Both the position numbers and the translations under genes were made by a program. Source: Russula earlei (taxonomy: Eukaryota; Basidiomycota; Agaricomycetes; Russulales; Russulaceae). Taken from it: 36,828 nt of DNA. Shown in pieces: positions 1 through 9,367 of the stretch; the first letter of the stretch is position 1; each line of letters starts with the position of its first letter. The notes below the pieces were generated by a model. The model was not told the DNA's origin and made no database searches. It saw only the letters and a list, made by a program, of their open reading frames with translations. The stretch spans positions 1 to 36,828 of the forward strand of contig JAGFNK010000518.1 of assembly GCA_025769875.1 (NCBI GenBank), written 5' to 3'.

Positions 1-62
1 CCATCAGCTTTACGGGAAAAATTATTTATACTGCAGTAATTAATAAATAAGTACGCCTGTAA

Positions 63-1284
63 TTGTCCAACGCCACCGCACATATTATTCCCGGTACTCA
101 ACCCAAACGTCTCCGGTCGTTGGATGCCCTGCGTGGCTTTGATATGTTCTGGATCATCAGTGGCGAAGGTATCTTTCATGGTCTCGCCAATGTGGTACTA
201 TTAAAGCACGCATTGGTGCGCAACCCCGATAACTGGCAGATCGCTACTACACCTGGTCTGTCTTTCCCGGAAAGGATAGCGGTGGGCATCAGCAACCAGC
301 TACACCATTCTGTATGGAACGGGTTCACCTTTTACGACATGATCTTTCCCCTGTTCATTTTTATTGCCGGTGTATCCATGCCTTATTCTTATGGAAGCCG
401 GTTAGACAAAGCCGGTGTTGACAAAAACAGTACTAAAAAAAGCATCTACCGTTCTCTCATTAAAAGAACGCTGCTCCTGTTGTTGCTGGGAATGATCGTT
501 AATGGTTTGCTGCAATGGCAGGGCTATGAGAATATAAGATTTGCCAGTGTGCTGGGAAGAATTGCTTTGTCCTGCTTTTTTGCTGCCCTCATATTCCTGA
601 ATAGTGGCTTACGTGGGCAAATAAACTGGTTTGCAGGCATACTGTTGGGCTACTGGGCAGCCATGGTGTTAATACCGGTACCCGGTTTTGGCCCCGACAA
701 CTTAACACCCGAAGGTAACCTGGAAGCATATGTGGACAGGCTTATGCTGCCGGGCAAACTACACCGGGGTATATGATCCCGAAGGCTTATTGTCAACCAT
801 CCCAGCCATAGGTTCTGCCTTGCTGGGTGTATTGGCCGGTACTTTTTTAAAATGGCCATCACCCCGGTTAACCCCGGTTACAAAAGTGTATATCTTATTA
901 TTGGCAGGTATTGTATTGTTGTTGGCAGGTTGGATATGGGGTTTTATTTTCCCGATCAACAAGAACATGTGGACCAGCTCTTTTGTATTATATGCAGGTG
1001 GCTGGAGTGTTATATTGCTGGCTGTTTTTTATGGGATTATTGATGTGGCAGGATATTATAAATGGTCCATGCCTTTTGTATGGATAGGCATGAATTCTAT
1101 CCTGGTTTACATGGCCGCACATGGTGCTGTCAATTTTGAATCTACCTCGCAGTTTTTATTTGGCGGCCTGATCAACTTAACTGCTGCCAGCTGGCATCCT
1201 GCCTTATTATGGATGGGTGTAGCGCTGATACAATTGGCTTGTTTGTTTTTTTTGTACAAAAAGAAATGGTTTGTAAAGATTTAG
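63..1284 (+). pseudogene. HGSNAT-like membrane acyltransferase, frameshifted
   Basis: This is a multi-pass membrane protein of the heparan-alpha-glucosaminide N-acetyltransferase / DUF5009 family, which moves acetyl groups from cytosolic acetyl-CoA across the membrane to a sugar amine. The N-terminal motif LRSLDALRGFDMFWIISGEG and the segment HHSVWNGFTFYDMIFPLF are seen directly. His82 aligns by eye with the reported active-site His of human HGSNAT. The first part (63-776) starts at TTG, directly after an in-frame stop, and ends at a premature TGA. The rest (GVYDPEGLLSTIPAIGSALL onward) continues in the +1 frame to 1284. The frame changes near 762-772 (AAACTACACC), consistent with two missing bases or one extra. 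Rejoined length would be about 407 aa, close to family size. It precedes a symporter and NAGLU genes on the same strand. It may be a true pseudogene or a sequencing error. Confidence 0.75.
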
Positions 1285-1356
1285 GTAACTATTGGCTAAG
1301 GAGTATGTAGTAGATTTATCTGTTCATACTCAATTCCTCATTCATAACTCATAACG

Positions 1357-2988
1357 ATGCACAAACTCCAGGCAGCCGATTATATAGTCTTCTTTGTCTA
1401 CTTTATTTTGATATCATCCTATGGTTACTATATCTATCATAAGAAGAAAGCGGCTTCAACAAGTTCAAAAGATTTTTTTCTTGCTGAAGGTTCGTTAACA
1501 TGGTGGGCGATCGGCGCCTCACTCATTGCTTCCAATATTTCCGCCGAACACTTTATTGGTATGTCAGGCTCCGGCTTTGCATTGGGGCTCGCCATTTCCA
1601 CTTATGAATGGATGGCCGCTGCTACATTGATCGTGGTAGCAGTGTTCATTATCCCTTTGTACCTGAAGAACAAGATCTTTACTATGCCGCAGTTTTTGGC
1701 GAAGCGGTACAATGATACTGTAAGCACCATTATGGCAGTGATCTGGTTACTGCTCTATGTGTTTGTAAACCTCACCTCTATTATTTATCTCGGTGCATTA
1801 GCCATATCCTCTATCTCCAATATCAGCTTTGAAGGGTGTGTTATCGGGCTCAGTGTTTTCTCAGTGATAGTTACATTAGGTGGCATGAAAGTGATAGGCT
1901 ATACCGATGTATTCCAGGTATTGGTGTTGATCATTGGCGGGCTTATCACTACTTATTTAGCCTTAACCTTATTATCCGAACAATTTGGGTTTGGAAAAGA
2001 TATTCTCAAAGGGCTTGCTGTTTTACGTAAAGAAGCGCCTGAGCATTTTCACATGATATTCGATAAAACCAATCCCCACTATAAAGAATTGCCGGGTATT
2101 TCCGTATTGATTGGTGGCATGCTGATCAATAACCTGGCTTATTGGGGCTGTAATCAATACATCGTGCAAAGAGCCTTAGGTGCCGATTTAAAAACGGCCC
2201 GCAAGGGAATCTTGTTTGCCGCCTTTTTAAAGATGCTCGTGCCGGTTATCGCGGTGTTGCCAGGTATTACCATGTATGTATTACACCAGAAAGGATTGTT
2301 TCAACAGGAAATGTCAGATACGGCGGGAATGGTTAAGCCAGACCACGCGTATCCCACTTTGATTAACCTGTTACCTGCCGGGTTAAAAGGTGTTGCCTTT
2401 GCCGCATTAACGGCTGCTATAGTAGCCTCATTAGCAGGGAAAGCCAATAGTATATCCACTATCTTCTCCCTGGACATTTATAAAAAGTACTTTAACAAAG
2501 AAGCCTCTGAAAGAAAGCTGGTGCTTACCGGCAGATGGGCAGTAATTATTGCCATGCTGATCGGTGCTATTGTAGCGCCCGCATTACGGTCATTAGACCA
2601 GGCCTACCAGTTTATACAGGAATATTCCGGCTTCTTTTCTCCCGGGGTATTAGCTATTTTTTTACTGGGCATGTTCTGGAAAAAAACCACTGCCAGTGCC
2701 GGCCTGGCGGGTGCATTGCTTACGGTACCCATTTCAACGGTATTAAAATTCCTGCCTTCCTGGACAAACGGAGCATTTCCCGATTTTCCATTCCTGGACA
2801 GGATGACCATTGCTTTTTTTATCATCGTTATTATGATGGTGGCTATTAGTTTGGCCAAACCCAAAGCAGCAAACGATACGCATGTAATTGAAGTGGACAG
2901 GTCTATGTTCAAAGTAACACCAGGGTTCATCATAGGCTCGTTTATTATCTGTTGTATACTGGTGGCATTGTACACGGTGTTTTGGTAA
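1357..2988 (+). CDS. Sodium/solute symporter (SSS/SGLT family)
   Basis: This 543-aa integral membrane protein has about 13-14 hydrophobic helices. It opens with the SSF signature region FFLAEGSLTWWAIGASLIAS followed by NISAEHFIGMSGSGF, where sodium and substrate bind in SGLT-type transporters. In the family, uptake of sugars or related solutes is driven by the sodium gradient. The length is typical, and it starts at ATG after a 72-base gap. Lying between a glycan acyltransferase and GH89, it is the only sugar importer visible in the cluster. It may take up monosaccharides such as GlcNAc or mannose released in the periplasm. The substrate is inferred from context only; the family also transports amino acids and other solutes. 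Confidence 0.9.
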   Translation: MHKLQAADYIVFFVYFILISSYGYYIYHKKKAASTSSKDFFLAEGSLTWWAIGASLIASNISAEHFIGMSGSGFALGLAISTYEWMAAATLIVVAVFIIPLYLKNKIFTMPQFLAKRYNDTVSTIMAVIWLLLYVFVNLTSIIYLGALAISSISNISFEGCVIGLSVFSVIVTLGGMKVIGYTDVFQVLVLIIGGLITTYLALTLLSEQFGFGKDILKGLAVLRKEAPEHFHMIFDKTNPHYKELPGISVLIGGMLINNLAYWGCNQYIVQRALGADLKTARKGILFAAFLKMLVPVIAVLPGITMYVLHQKGLFQQEMSDTAGMVKPDHAYPTLINLLPAGLKGVAFAALTAAIVASLAGKANSISTIFSLDIYKKYFNKEASERKLVLTGRWAVIIAMLIGAIVAPALRSLDQAYQFIQEYSGFFSPGVLAIFLLGMFWKKTTASAGLAGALLTVPISTVLKFLPSWTNGAFPDFPFLDRMTIAFFIIVIMMVAISLAKPKAANDTHVIEVDRSMFKVTPGFIIGSFIICCILVALYTVFW

Positions 2989-3060
2989 GAAGGAGGATGG
3001 ATGGTGGATGGTGGATAATGAATGGTGAGTGATTAATACAGGCTTTTAAATTATTGTTGA

Positions 3061-5304
3061 ATGAAGTATTTAATTCTTACGGTAGTAACCTTTTGTATGT
3101 CATTGTTCACTGCTTCTGCGCAGTTGAATGTAAATGCTGCAAGGGCTTTGCTCGAAAGGGTTATACCGGAACAAGCCAATTCATTTGTAATTGAACCCTT
3201 ATTCAACTCCGGTAGCATAAATCATGAGAATCTTACTGATCCTTTCATTCGTGATCAGGTGTTTGAATTGGAAAGTGTTAACGGTGGGCTTGTATTGCGT
3301 GGTAATACAGTGGTGGCTGTGGCATCGGCCTTATACTATTATTTAACAGAGTACTGTCATTGTCAAATAACCTGGAATGGTGTTAATCTAAACCTGCCTG
3401 TAACATTGCCTGTTGTTCCGGCAAAGGTTCATAAAACAACACCTTACCAGTACCGCTATTACATGAACTATTGCACGTTCAATTATAGCATGAGCTGGTG
3501 GGACTGGTCGCGCTGGGAAAAAGAGATTGACTGGATGGCTTTGCATGGCATCAATATGCCGCTGGCTATCACCGGTGAAGAATATACCTGGTATGAAGTG
3601 TATAAGGACATGGGCTTTAGCGATAAGGAACTGGATGGTTTCTTTTGTGGCCCTTCTTATTTTGCCTGGTTCTGGATGGGTAACCTGGATGCTTATGGCG
3701 GGCCTTTACCGTTGAACTGGATGAAAAGCCATTATGAACTGCAAAAAAAGATCGTGGCGCGCGAAAGGGCGTATGGTATGCAACCGGTGCTGCCGGCATT
3801 CACCGGGCATGTGCCCATTTCTTTCAAACAAAAGTTCCCTAACGCCAAACTAAAAACCACCAATTGGAACAATGGTTTCGCAGATACCTATATCCTCGAT
3901 TCGGAAGACCCGTTGTTTGCTGAGATAGGTAAACGTTTCCTGCAAAAGCAAACACAGCTTTTTGGTACGGATCATTTGTATTCTGCTGATACCTTCAATG
4001 AAAATGAACCACCTTCTGATGACTCAACCTTTTTGAGCAAACTGAGCGCAAGGGTATATGAAGGTATGCACAATGCTGATACGGCAGCTGTGTGGGTAAT
4101 GCAGGGCTGGTTGTTCTACAGTGACCGGAAATTCTGGAAAGCGCCACAGATAGAAGCCTTATTAAAAGCAGTGCCGGACGATAAAATGATCCTGCTTGAC
4201 CTGGCAACAGAGATTGAGCCCATATGGAAGCACACCGAAGCCTTTTATGGCAAGCCCTGGATCTGGAACATGTTGAATAACTTTGGCGGTAATACCAACC
4301 TGTTTGGCCGAATGGAGGCTGCTGCTACAGAGCCTTCCAAAGCGTTGCATGATAACAGGAGCGGTCAATTAAAGGGTATTGGCTTGACGATGGAAGCCAT
4401 TGAACAGAACCCTGTGTTGTATGAATTGATGACAGACAATACCTGGCGTCATGATGCCATTGATCTTCATCATTGGCTACCCCAATATATCCGTAACCGT
4501 TATGGCGTAACTGATATACATGCATTAAAAGCCTGGAAGGTGTTAAGGCAAACAGTTTACACGGTGCCGGCAGGTAAATACATACGGGATGGCGCTGAAT
4601 CCATTATACAGGCCAGGCCAACATTTGATTCCTTAACAAGATGGACGAAAACAACTTTGAACTATGATGCCAAAGATTTGTTACCTGCCTGGGATGAAAT
4701 GATACAAGCTGCTACCACCTGCAAGAATAGCGATGGCTTCCGGTTTGACCTGGTAGATATAACAAGACAGGTGCTGGCCAATTATGCCCTGCCTTTACAA
4801 CGGCAATTTGTACGGGCTTACCGGCAAAAGAATACAAATGATTTCCGAAAATACAGTTTGCAGTTTATAGCACTCATTGATGATATGGACAAACTGTTGG
4901 CAACGAGAAAAGACTTCTTATTAGGTTCCTGGATAGCCGATGCAAGGCGTTGGGGAACTACTGAAAAAGAGAAAGCCCTGTATGAGATGAATGCCAAAGA
5001 CCTGATCACACTTTGGGGCAATGCCGATTGTCCTTTGCATGAATATGCCTGCAGGCAATGGAGTGGCTTGCTGAGCAGCTTTTACAAACCCAGGTGGCAA
5101 CAGTTCTTTCAAATGATAGATACAGCAATGGTTGCAGGCAAGGAAGCAGATATTACCGCTTTTCAAAAGAACATGGCGCAACGGGAATGGTATTGGGTAA
5201 ATGAACGCATGGATTTCCCGGTAACAACAACCGGTGATCCTATAGCAGTAGCAAAGGAGATGTACCATAAATACCGTTCCCGGGTTGAAATAGTTTCTAA
5301 ATAA
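3061..5304 (+). CDS. Alpha-N-acetylglucosaminidase (GH89, NAGLU-like)
   Basis: This 747-aa secreted enzyme is of GH89, which removes terminal alpha-linked GlcNAc. A signal peptide ends near residue 20 (TASAQ). It is followed by the small NAGLU N-terminal domain, the TIM-barrel domain starting at TPYQYRYYMNYCTFNYSMSW, and a helical C-terminal domain from about residue 490. Hallmark strings include ALHGINMPLAITGEEYTWYE and GPSYFAWFWMGNLDAYGGPL. The putative catalytic glutamates lie in DTFNENEP (E314/E316) and LTMEAIEQNP (E445), close to human NAGLU E316 and E446. It is 12 bases upstream of a GH92 gene and surely in the same operon. The substrate could be alpha-GlcNAc on O-glycans, heparan-type chains or microbial glycans; the sequence does not decide. 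Confidence 0.93.
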   Translation: MKYLILTVVTFCMSLFTASAQLNVNAARALLERVIPEQANSFVIEPLFNSGSINHENLTDPFIRDQVFELESVNGGLVLRGNTVVAVASALYYYLTEYCHCQITWNGVNLNLPVTLPVVPAKVHKTTPYQYRYYMNYCTFNYSMSWWDWSRWEKEIDWMALHGINMPLAITGEEYTWYEVYKDMGFSDKELDGFFCGPSYFAWFWMGNLDAYGGPLPLNWMKSHYELQKKIVARERAYGMQPVLPAFTGHVPISFKQKFPNAKLKTTNWNNGFADTYILDSEDPLFAEIGKRFLQKQTQLFGTDHLYSADTFNENEPPSDDSTFLSKLSARVYEGMHNADTAAVWVMQGWLFYSDRKFWKAPQIEALLKAVPDDKMILLDLATEIEPIWKHTEAFYGKPWIWNMLNNFGGNTNLFGRMEAAATEPSKALHDNRSGQLKGIGLTMEAIEQNPVLYELMTDNTWRHDAIDLHHWLPQYIRNRYGVTDIHALKAWKVLRQTVYTVPAGKYIRDGAESIIQARPTFDSLTRWTKTTLNYDAKDLLPAWDEMIQAATTCKNSDGFRFDLVDITRQVLANYALPLQRQFVRAYRQKNTNDFRKYSLQFIALIDDMDKLLATRKDFLLGSWIADARRWGTTEKEKALYEMNAKDLITLWGNADCPLHEYACRQWSGLLSSFYKPRWQQFFQMIDTAMVAGKEADITAFQKNMAQREWYWVNERMDFPVTTTGDPIAVAKEMYHKYRSRVEIVSK

Positions 5305-5316
5305 TGGTAAAAGAAA

Positions 5317-7632
5317 ATGAAAGAGAAGCTTACTACCTATAAACTAACCAGGCATCCTGTTGTAAGGTGGTTATTGGCTATCAACCTTATTATAACAGGT
5401 ACAGTTAATGCCAATGCCCAGTTGCACCAATATGTTGATCCGTTTATTGGTTCAGAAGGGGATGGGCATATTTTTATCGGCCCCTCTTGTCCTTACGGTA
5501 TGGTAAAACCGGGTCCTGATAACCTCAAAACATCCAATAGTGGCTATTCACCTGGTGCAGATAAAGCGATATATGGTTTCAGCCAGGTACATGTAAGCGG
5601 TACCGGTGGCGGTCCTAAATATGGCAATATCTCTGTGATGCCCTTCAGTGGCAATGAGGATGATATAAAACAGGAATCCTTACGTAATAATGAAGTGACC
5701 CATGCCGGCTATTACAGTGTTCGGTTACAAAAGTGGAACATCAAAACAGAGATCACTACTTCATCCAAAGTGGCTTTTTACCGTTTTGTTTTCAATGATC
5801 AAAATAAGAAAGCCATTAAAATAGATGCCGGTGAATTCTTAGGGGAGAAGCCTGTTCCCGATGCCAGGGAAGCCCAGCAATTCGTCGGTTCCGAAATAGA
5901 GATCGTGTCGGATAATGAAGTAAAAGGGTATAGCAGGATACGTGGCGGCTGGAACAATGGAACGGCATACACGGTTTATTTTCATGTCATTTTCAGCCAT
6001 CCTTTCAATCGTTTTACTACATGGAAAGGGGTACAGCTGTTTGCAGGAAAAAAGATACAGTTTGATGAAGGTAAAAAGACCGGCGCTTTATTATTCTTTG
6101 AAGCGCTGCAGACTGATACCATAGAAATGAAGATCGGTATCTCTTACATCAGCACCTTGAAAGCAAAGCAGAATATTGATGTTGAAATACCACACTGGCG
6201 CTTTGAAAAGACTTTGCAGGAAACACAGGCTAAATGGGAGGAACTATTAAAAAAGATTGAGATTGACGCCGACGCCTCTGTTGAACAAAAGAAACTATTC
6301 TACACAGCATTGTACCACACGATGCTCATGCCTGTTGATCGAACGAATGAAAACCCTTTATGGGAGAACGGACCTTATTATGATGATTTTTATGCTGTCT
6401 GGGATACCTATCGTTGTTCTCACCCGCTGATTACATTGATCAATGAATCCCGGCAGGTGGATATTATTAACGCCCTGTTACAAATATACCAGCATGAGGG
6501 GTATATGCCGGACGCCCGGAGCGGCAATTGCAACGGGCGTACGCAGGGCGGTTCCAATGCAGAAGTATTGATTGCTGATGCTTTTATAAAAAAGCTCCAA
6601 GGCATTAACTATAGTTTGGCATTCGACGCCATGTTAAAGGATGCAACCATACCGCCCGGTGGCAACGAAGAAAAAGAAGGACGTGGTGGGTTGACGGACT
6701 ATAATACACTCGGCTATGTAAGCAATAGTTTTGTTCGTGCCGGTAACCGCACACTCGAATATGCTTATGATGATTATTGCCTGGCAATGGTTGCCAAAGG
6801 GCTCAACCGCATGGGCGAATACCGTCGCTTTTTACACCAGGCCAGTAACTGGCAAAACCTCTGGCGGCCTATAGAAGACAATGGCAGCAAAGGCTTTATC
6901 ATGCCCAAAGATGCTTCCGGTAACTGGATCGATAGCATTCAGTGCGATGTAAATAATGGCCGTGCAAGCTATATTAAATACACACCGTTGGCGCAGGACT
7001 GGCCGGTATGCGTCTGTTGGTGGTGTGGCTTTTTTTATGAAGCCAGCAGTTGGGAATATTCCTTGTCCGTGCCGCATGATGTAGCTGCCTTGATCCAGAG
7101 ATCCGGTGGCGCAGCAGATTTTGAAAAACGGTTAAATACTTTGTTCGATAAAGACCTGTACAATGTTGGCAATGAACCCTCCTTCCTTACACCTAACCTG
7201 TACCATTGGATTGGCAGACCTGACTTAAGCAGTGACCGCATCCGGAAGATCATTGCTAAAAATTTCAATGCATCCCATAGTGGTATTCCCGGCAATGATG
7301 ATAGTGGGGCAATGTCCTCCTGGCTGGCCTTTCACCTGGTGGGCCTCTATCCCAATGCGGGTCAGTCTTATTATCTCCTGAATACACCGGCTTTCAGGCA
7401 GACCATCATCCACCAGGAAAACGGGAAGGATTTTATTATCAAAGCCAATCATTTATCTGGTAAAAATTGTTATATACAATCTGTAACGTTGAATGGTAAA
7501 GCCTTTCAGCAAAGCTGGATAGAACATGAAGATATTATCAAAGGTGGTGAACTGGTGTTTGAAATGGGTGATAAGCCGTTGGAATGGGGAACGAAAATTT
7601 TACCACCATCCTTATCAACTGATAGCTTCTGA
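5317..7632 (+). CDS. GH92 family glycosidase (alpha-mannosidase-like), first copy
   Basis: This 771-aa secreted protein belongs to GH92, the calcium-dependent exo-acting alpha-mannosidases common in Bacteroidota. A signal peptide runs to about residue 34 (NANAQ). The N-terminal lectin-like domain begins with YVDPFIGSEGDGHIFIGPSC. The (alpha/alpha)6 domain carries GGSNAEVLIADAF, TLEYAYDDYCLAMVAKGL and the signature GNDDSGAMSSW (G659-W669), whose Asp residues serve the catalytic base role in characterised members. E575 in YEASSWEYSL occupies the region of the usual general acid, but the common EGNxxQY pattern is altered here, so linkage specificity may differ. It starts 12 bases after GH89 and ends 25 bases before the next GH28 gene, indicating one operon. 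Confidence 0.93.
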   Translation: MKEKLTTYKLTRHPVVRWLLAINLIITGTVNANAQLHQYVDPFIGSEGDGHIFIGPSCPYGMVKPGPDNLKTSNSGYSPGADKAIYGFSQVHVSGTGGGPKYGNISVMPFSGNEDDIKQESLRNNEVTHAGYYSVRLQKWNIKTEITTSSKVAFYRFVFNDQNKKAIKIDAGEFLGEKPVPDAREAQQFVGSEIEIVSDNEVKGYSRIRGGWNNGTAYTVYFHVIFSHPFNRFTTWKGVQLFAGKKIQFDEGKKTGALLFFEALQTDTIEMKIGISYISTLKAKQNIDVEIPHWRFEKTLQETQAKWEELLKKIEIDADASVEQKKLFYTALYHTMLMPVDRTNENPLWENGPYYDDFYAVWDTYRCSHPLITLINESRQVDIINALLQIYQHEGYMPDARSGNCNGRTQGGSNAEVLIADAFIKKLQGINYSLAFDAMLKDATIPPGGNEEKEGRGGLTDYNTLGYVSNSFVRAGNRTLEYAYDDYCLAMVAKGLNRMGEYRRFLHQASNWQNLWRPIEDNGSKGFIMPKDASGNWIDSIQCDVNNGRASYIKYTPLAQDWPVCVCWWCGFFYEASSWEYSLSVPHDVAALIQRSGGAADFEKRLNTLFDKDLYNVGNEPSFLTPNLYHWIGRPDLSSDRIRKIIAKNFNASHSGIPGNDDSGAMSSWLAFHLVGLYPNAGQSYYLLNTPAFRQTIIHQENGKDFIIKANHLSGKNCYIQSVTLNGKAFQQSWIEHEDIIKGGELVFEMGDKPLEWGTKILPPSLSTDSF

Positions 7633-7657
7633 TCCCTGGATAGACAAAAATAATAAC

Positions 7658-9295
7658 ATGCAACAATTCATGAAATATACCATCACTTGTATTGTATCAG
7701 TCTTATTAACAGTAAATGCTTTCCCGCAACAAAAGACATTTAATATAATAACCTATGGTGCTGTTGGCGATAGTGTTACCAATAACACTTCGTTTATTCA
7801 GAAGGCTATTGATGCAGCATCGGCTGCAGGTGTTGGCAGGGTTGTTATTCCTAAAGGCATATTTGTAACGGGTAGTATTGAGTTAAAGTCTGGTGTTGAA
7901 TTACACCTGGAAGAAGGTGCTGTTATCCGGGGAAGTGGTCTGCGTAAAGACTATGACCGGTTTAAACATGCGGCATTGATTATTGCTGTAAAACAGAGCC
8001 ATATTGCCATCACCGGCAATGGTGTCATTGATGGCAGAGGGCGTGAACTGATGAAAGATATTTTTAAACGCCTGGAAGAAGGAACGTTAACAGACAAAGA
8101 ATGGAAAACAAAGCGCCCCGGTGAAGGCACCCGGACAAACCTTTTGTATATAGAAGAATGTACCAATGTAACGATCAGCGATGTTTTTTTAAAAGACGCC
8201 ACCAGTTGGGTTACCCATTATGAACGATGCAAAAACGTTACCATCAACCATATACAATTAGAAAGCACCGCCTATTGGAACAATGACGGCATTGATATTG
8301 CGGATTGCAAAAATGTGCGCATTACCAACTCCTTTATTAATGCAGCAGACGATGCCATTTGTTTAAAATCCGGCAAGCCCGGTGACTGTTGCGATAGTAT
8401 TTATATCAGCGATTGTACTTTACGTTCCAGCGCCAACGCTTTTAAACTAGGCACCGGCTCGCGGGGCGGGTTCAGGAACATCACAGTCCGGAACCTCAAA
8501 GTATATGATACCTATCGTTCTGCCATTGCCCTTGAGTCGGTTGACGGAGGCCTGCTTGAAAACATAGATATACGGAATGTGGTAGCAAAAAATACCGGCA
8601 ATGCCATATTTATCAGGTTAGGCCATCGCAATGATGATACCATGTATGCTACGGTGAGGAATATTCACATCAGCGAAGTAACCGTGGATGTGCCATCCGG
8701 CAAACCTGATGCAGGTTATGAAATGGAAGGGCCGTTGTTAAAATATCCCAAAGGTATTGTGCCCGGTAAGCATAAGCTGATCAGTGTATCACCCTGGAAC
8801 AATTCTTCCAAAGACCCCAATGCCATCATTTACCGGCATAATGTATTTCCTTCTTCCATCAGTGGGTTACCCGGTCACCCGGTGCAAAACGTTACGTTGG
8901 AGAATATCAATATACTATATGCAGGGGGTGCTGATAAACAGGTCAATTATTTCCCGCTTGATTCATTGCAGCTCATCACGGAAGCAGAGAAAGACTATCC
9001 CGAATTCTCCATGTTTGGGGAATTACCCGCATCGGGTTTCTATGTGCGGCATGTAGAAGGGTTGGTAATGAAGAATGTACGGGTCAACTATACAAAGGAT
9101 GATTTCAGAACGGCCATCATATTCAGTGACGTAAATGGACTGCAACTAAATGGTATTGCTATTGCCGGAACAAAAACGGTACCTGTAATACTGCTAAAGG
9201 ATGTAAAGGACCTTTCAATGAAAAATATTGAATTGCCATTCGATAAAAGCAAAGCAATTTTATTCGCCACGAATACTACGAATGAACACAAATAA
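7658..9295 (+). CDS. GH28-family right-handed beta-helix protein, first copy
   Basis: This is a 545-aa secreted parallel beta-helix protein. The ATG at 7658 was chosen because it begins a clear signal peptide (MQQFMKYTITCIVSVLLTVN, ending near FPQQ) and avoids the 107-base overlap with GH92 that the upstream in-frame start would need. The N-terminal string FNIITYGAVGDSVTNNTSFI is typical of pectate-lyase-like/GH28 proteins. Catalytic-type Asp residues D210 (NNDGID) and D231/D232 (AADDAICLKSG) have exactly the 21/22 spacing of polygalacturonases. The usual GHG histidine and RIK lysine are missing (SANAFKLGTGSRGG and SAIALES instead). It may therefore cleave something other than plain homogalacturonan, or use a changed active site. 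GH28 assignment is firm; substrate is open. Confidence 0.85.
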   Translation: MQQFMKYTITCIVSVLLTVNAFPQQKTFNIITYGAVGDSVTNNTSFIQKAIDAASAAGVGRVVIPKGIFVTGSIELKSGVELHLEEGAVIRGSGLRKDYDRFKHAALIIAVKQSHIAITGNGVIDGRGRELMKDIFKRLEEGTLTDKEWKTKRPGEGTRTNLLYIEECTNVTISDVFLKDATSWVTHYERCKNVTINHIQLESTAYWNNDGIDIADCKNVRITNSFINAADDAICLKSGKPGDCCDSIYISDCTLRSSANAFKLGTGSRGGFRNITVRNLKVYDTYRSAIALESVDGGLLENIDIRNVVAKNTGNAIFIRLGHRNDDTMYATVRNIHISEVTVDVPSGKPDAGYEMEGPLLKYPKGIVPGKHKLISVSPWNNSSKDPNAIIYRHNVFPSSISGLPGHPVQNVTLENINILYAGGADKQVNYFPLDSLQLITEAEKDYPEFSMFGELPASGFYVRHVEGLVMKNVRVNYTKDDFRTAIIFSDVNGLQLNGIAIAGTKTVPVILLKDVKDLSMKNIELPFDKSKAILFATNTTNEHK

Positions 9296-9317
9296 AATGA
9301 TTGCTATCAAGGATATC

Positions 9318-9346
9318 ATTCGTGTTTTATTCGTGTCATTAGTGGC
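9318..9346 (+). repeat. Intergenic ATTCGTG-type degenerate repeat
   Basis: In the 72-base gap between the GH28 and GH92 genes, ATTCGTG occurs twice followed by CATTAGTGGC. A closely similar run (TTTTATTCGTG, then further ATTCGTG units ending in GTGGCC) lies at 31556-31588. Short repeats of this kind look like a dispersed intergenic family. No function is visible. Confidence 0.4.
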
Positions 9347-9367
9347 AATAAACATAAAAGAGATTAC

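Noticed and set aside
3..50. Possible C-terminus of an upstream gene (FTGKIIYTAVINK, stop at 48-50)
   Set aside because: All three forward frames are open over this short stretch, so the choice cannot be supported.
2990..3035. GGATGGTGGATGG microsatellite-like stretch
   Set aside because: It is a short, imperfect G-rich run between the symporter and GH89; too small to call a functional element.
7526..7657. Upstream in-frame extension of the first GH28 gene
   Set aside because: It would overlap the GH92 gene by 107 bases and place a signal peptide at residue 45; ATG 7658 is much better.
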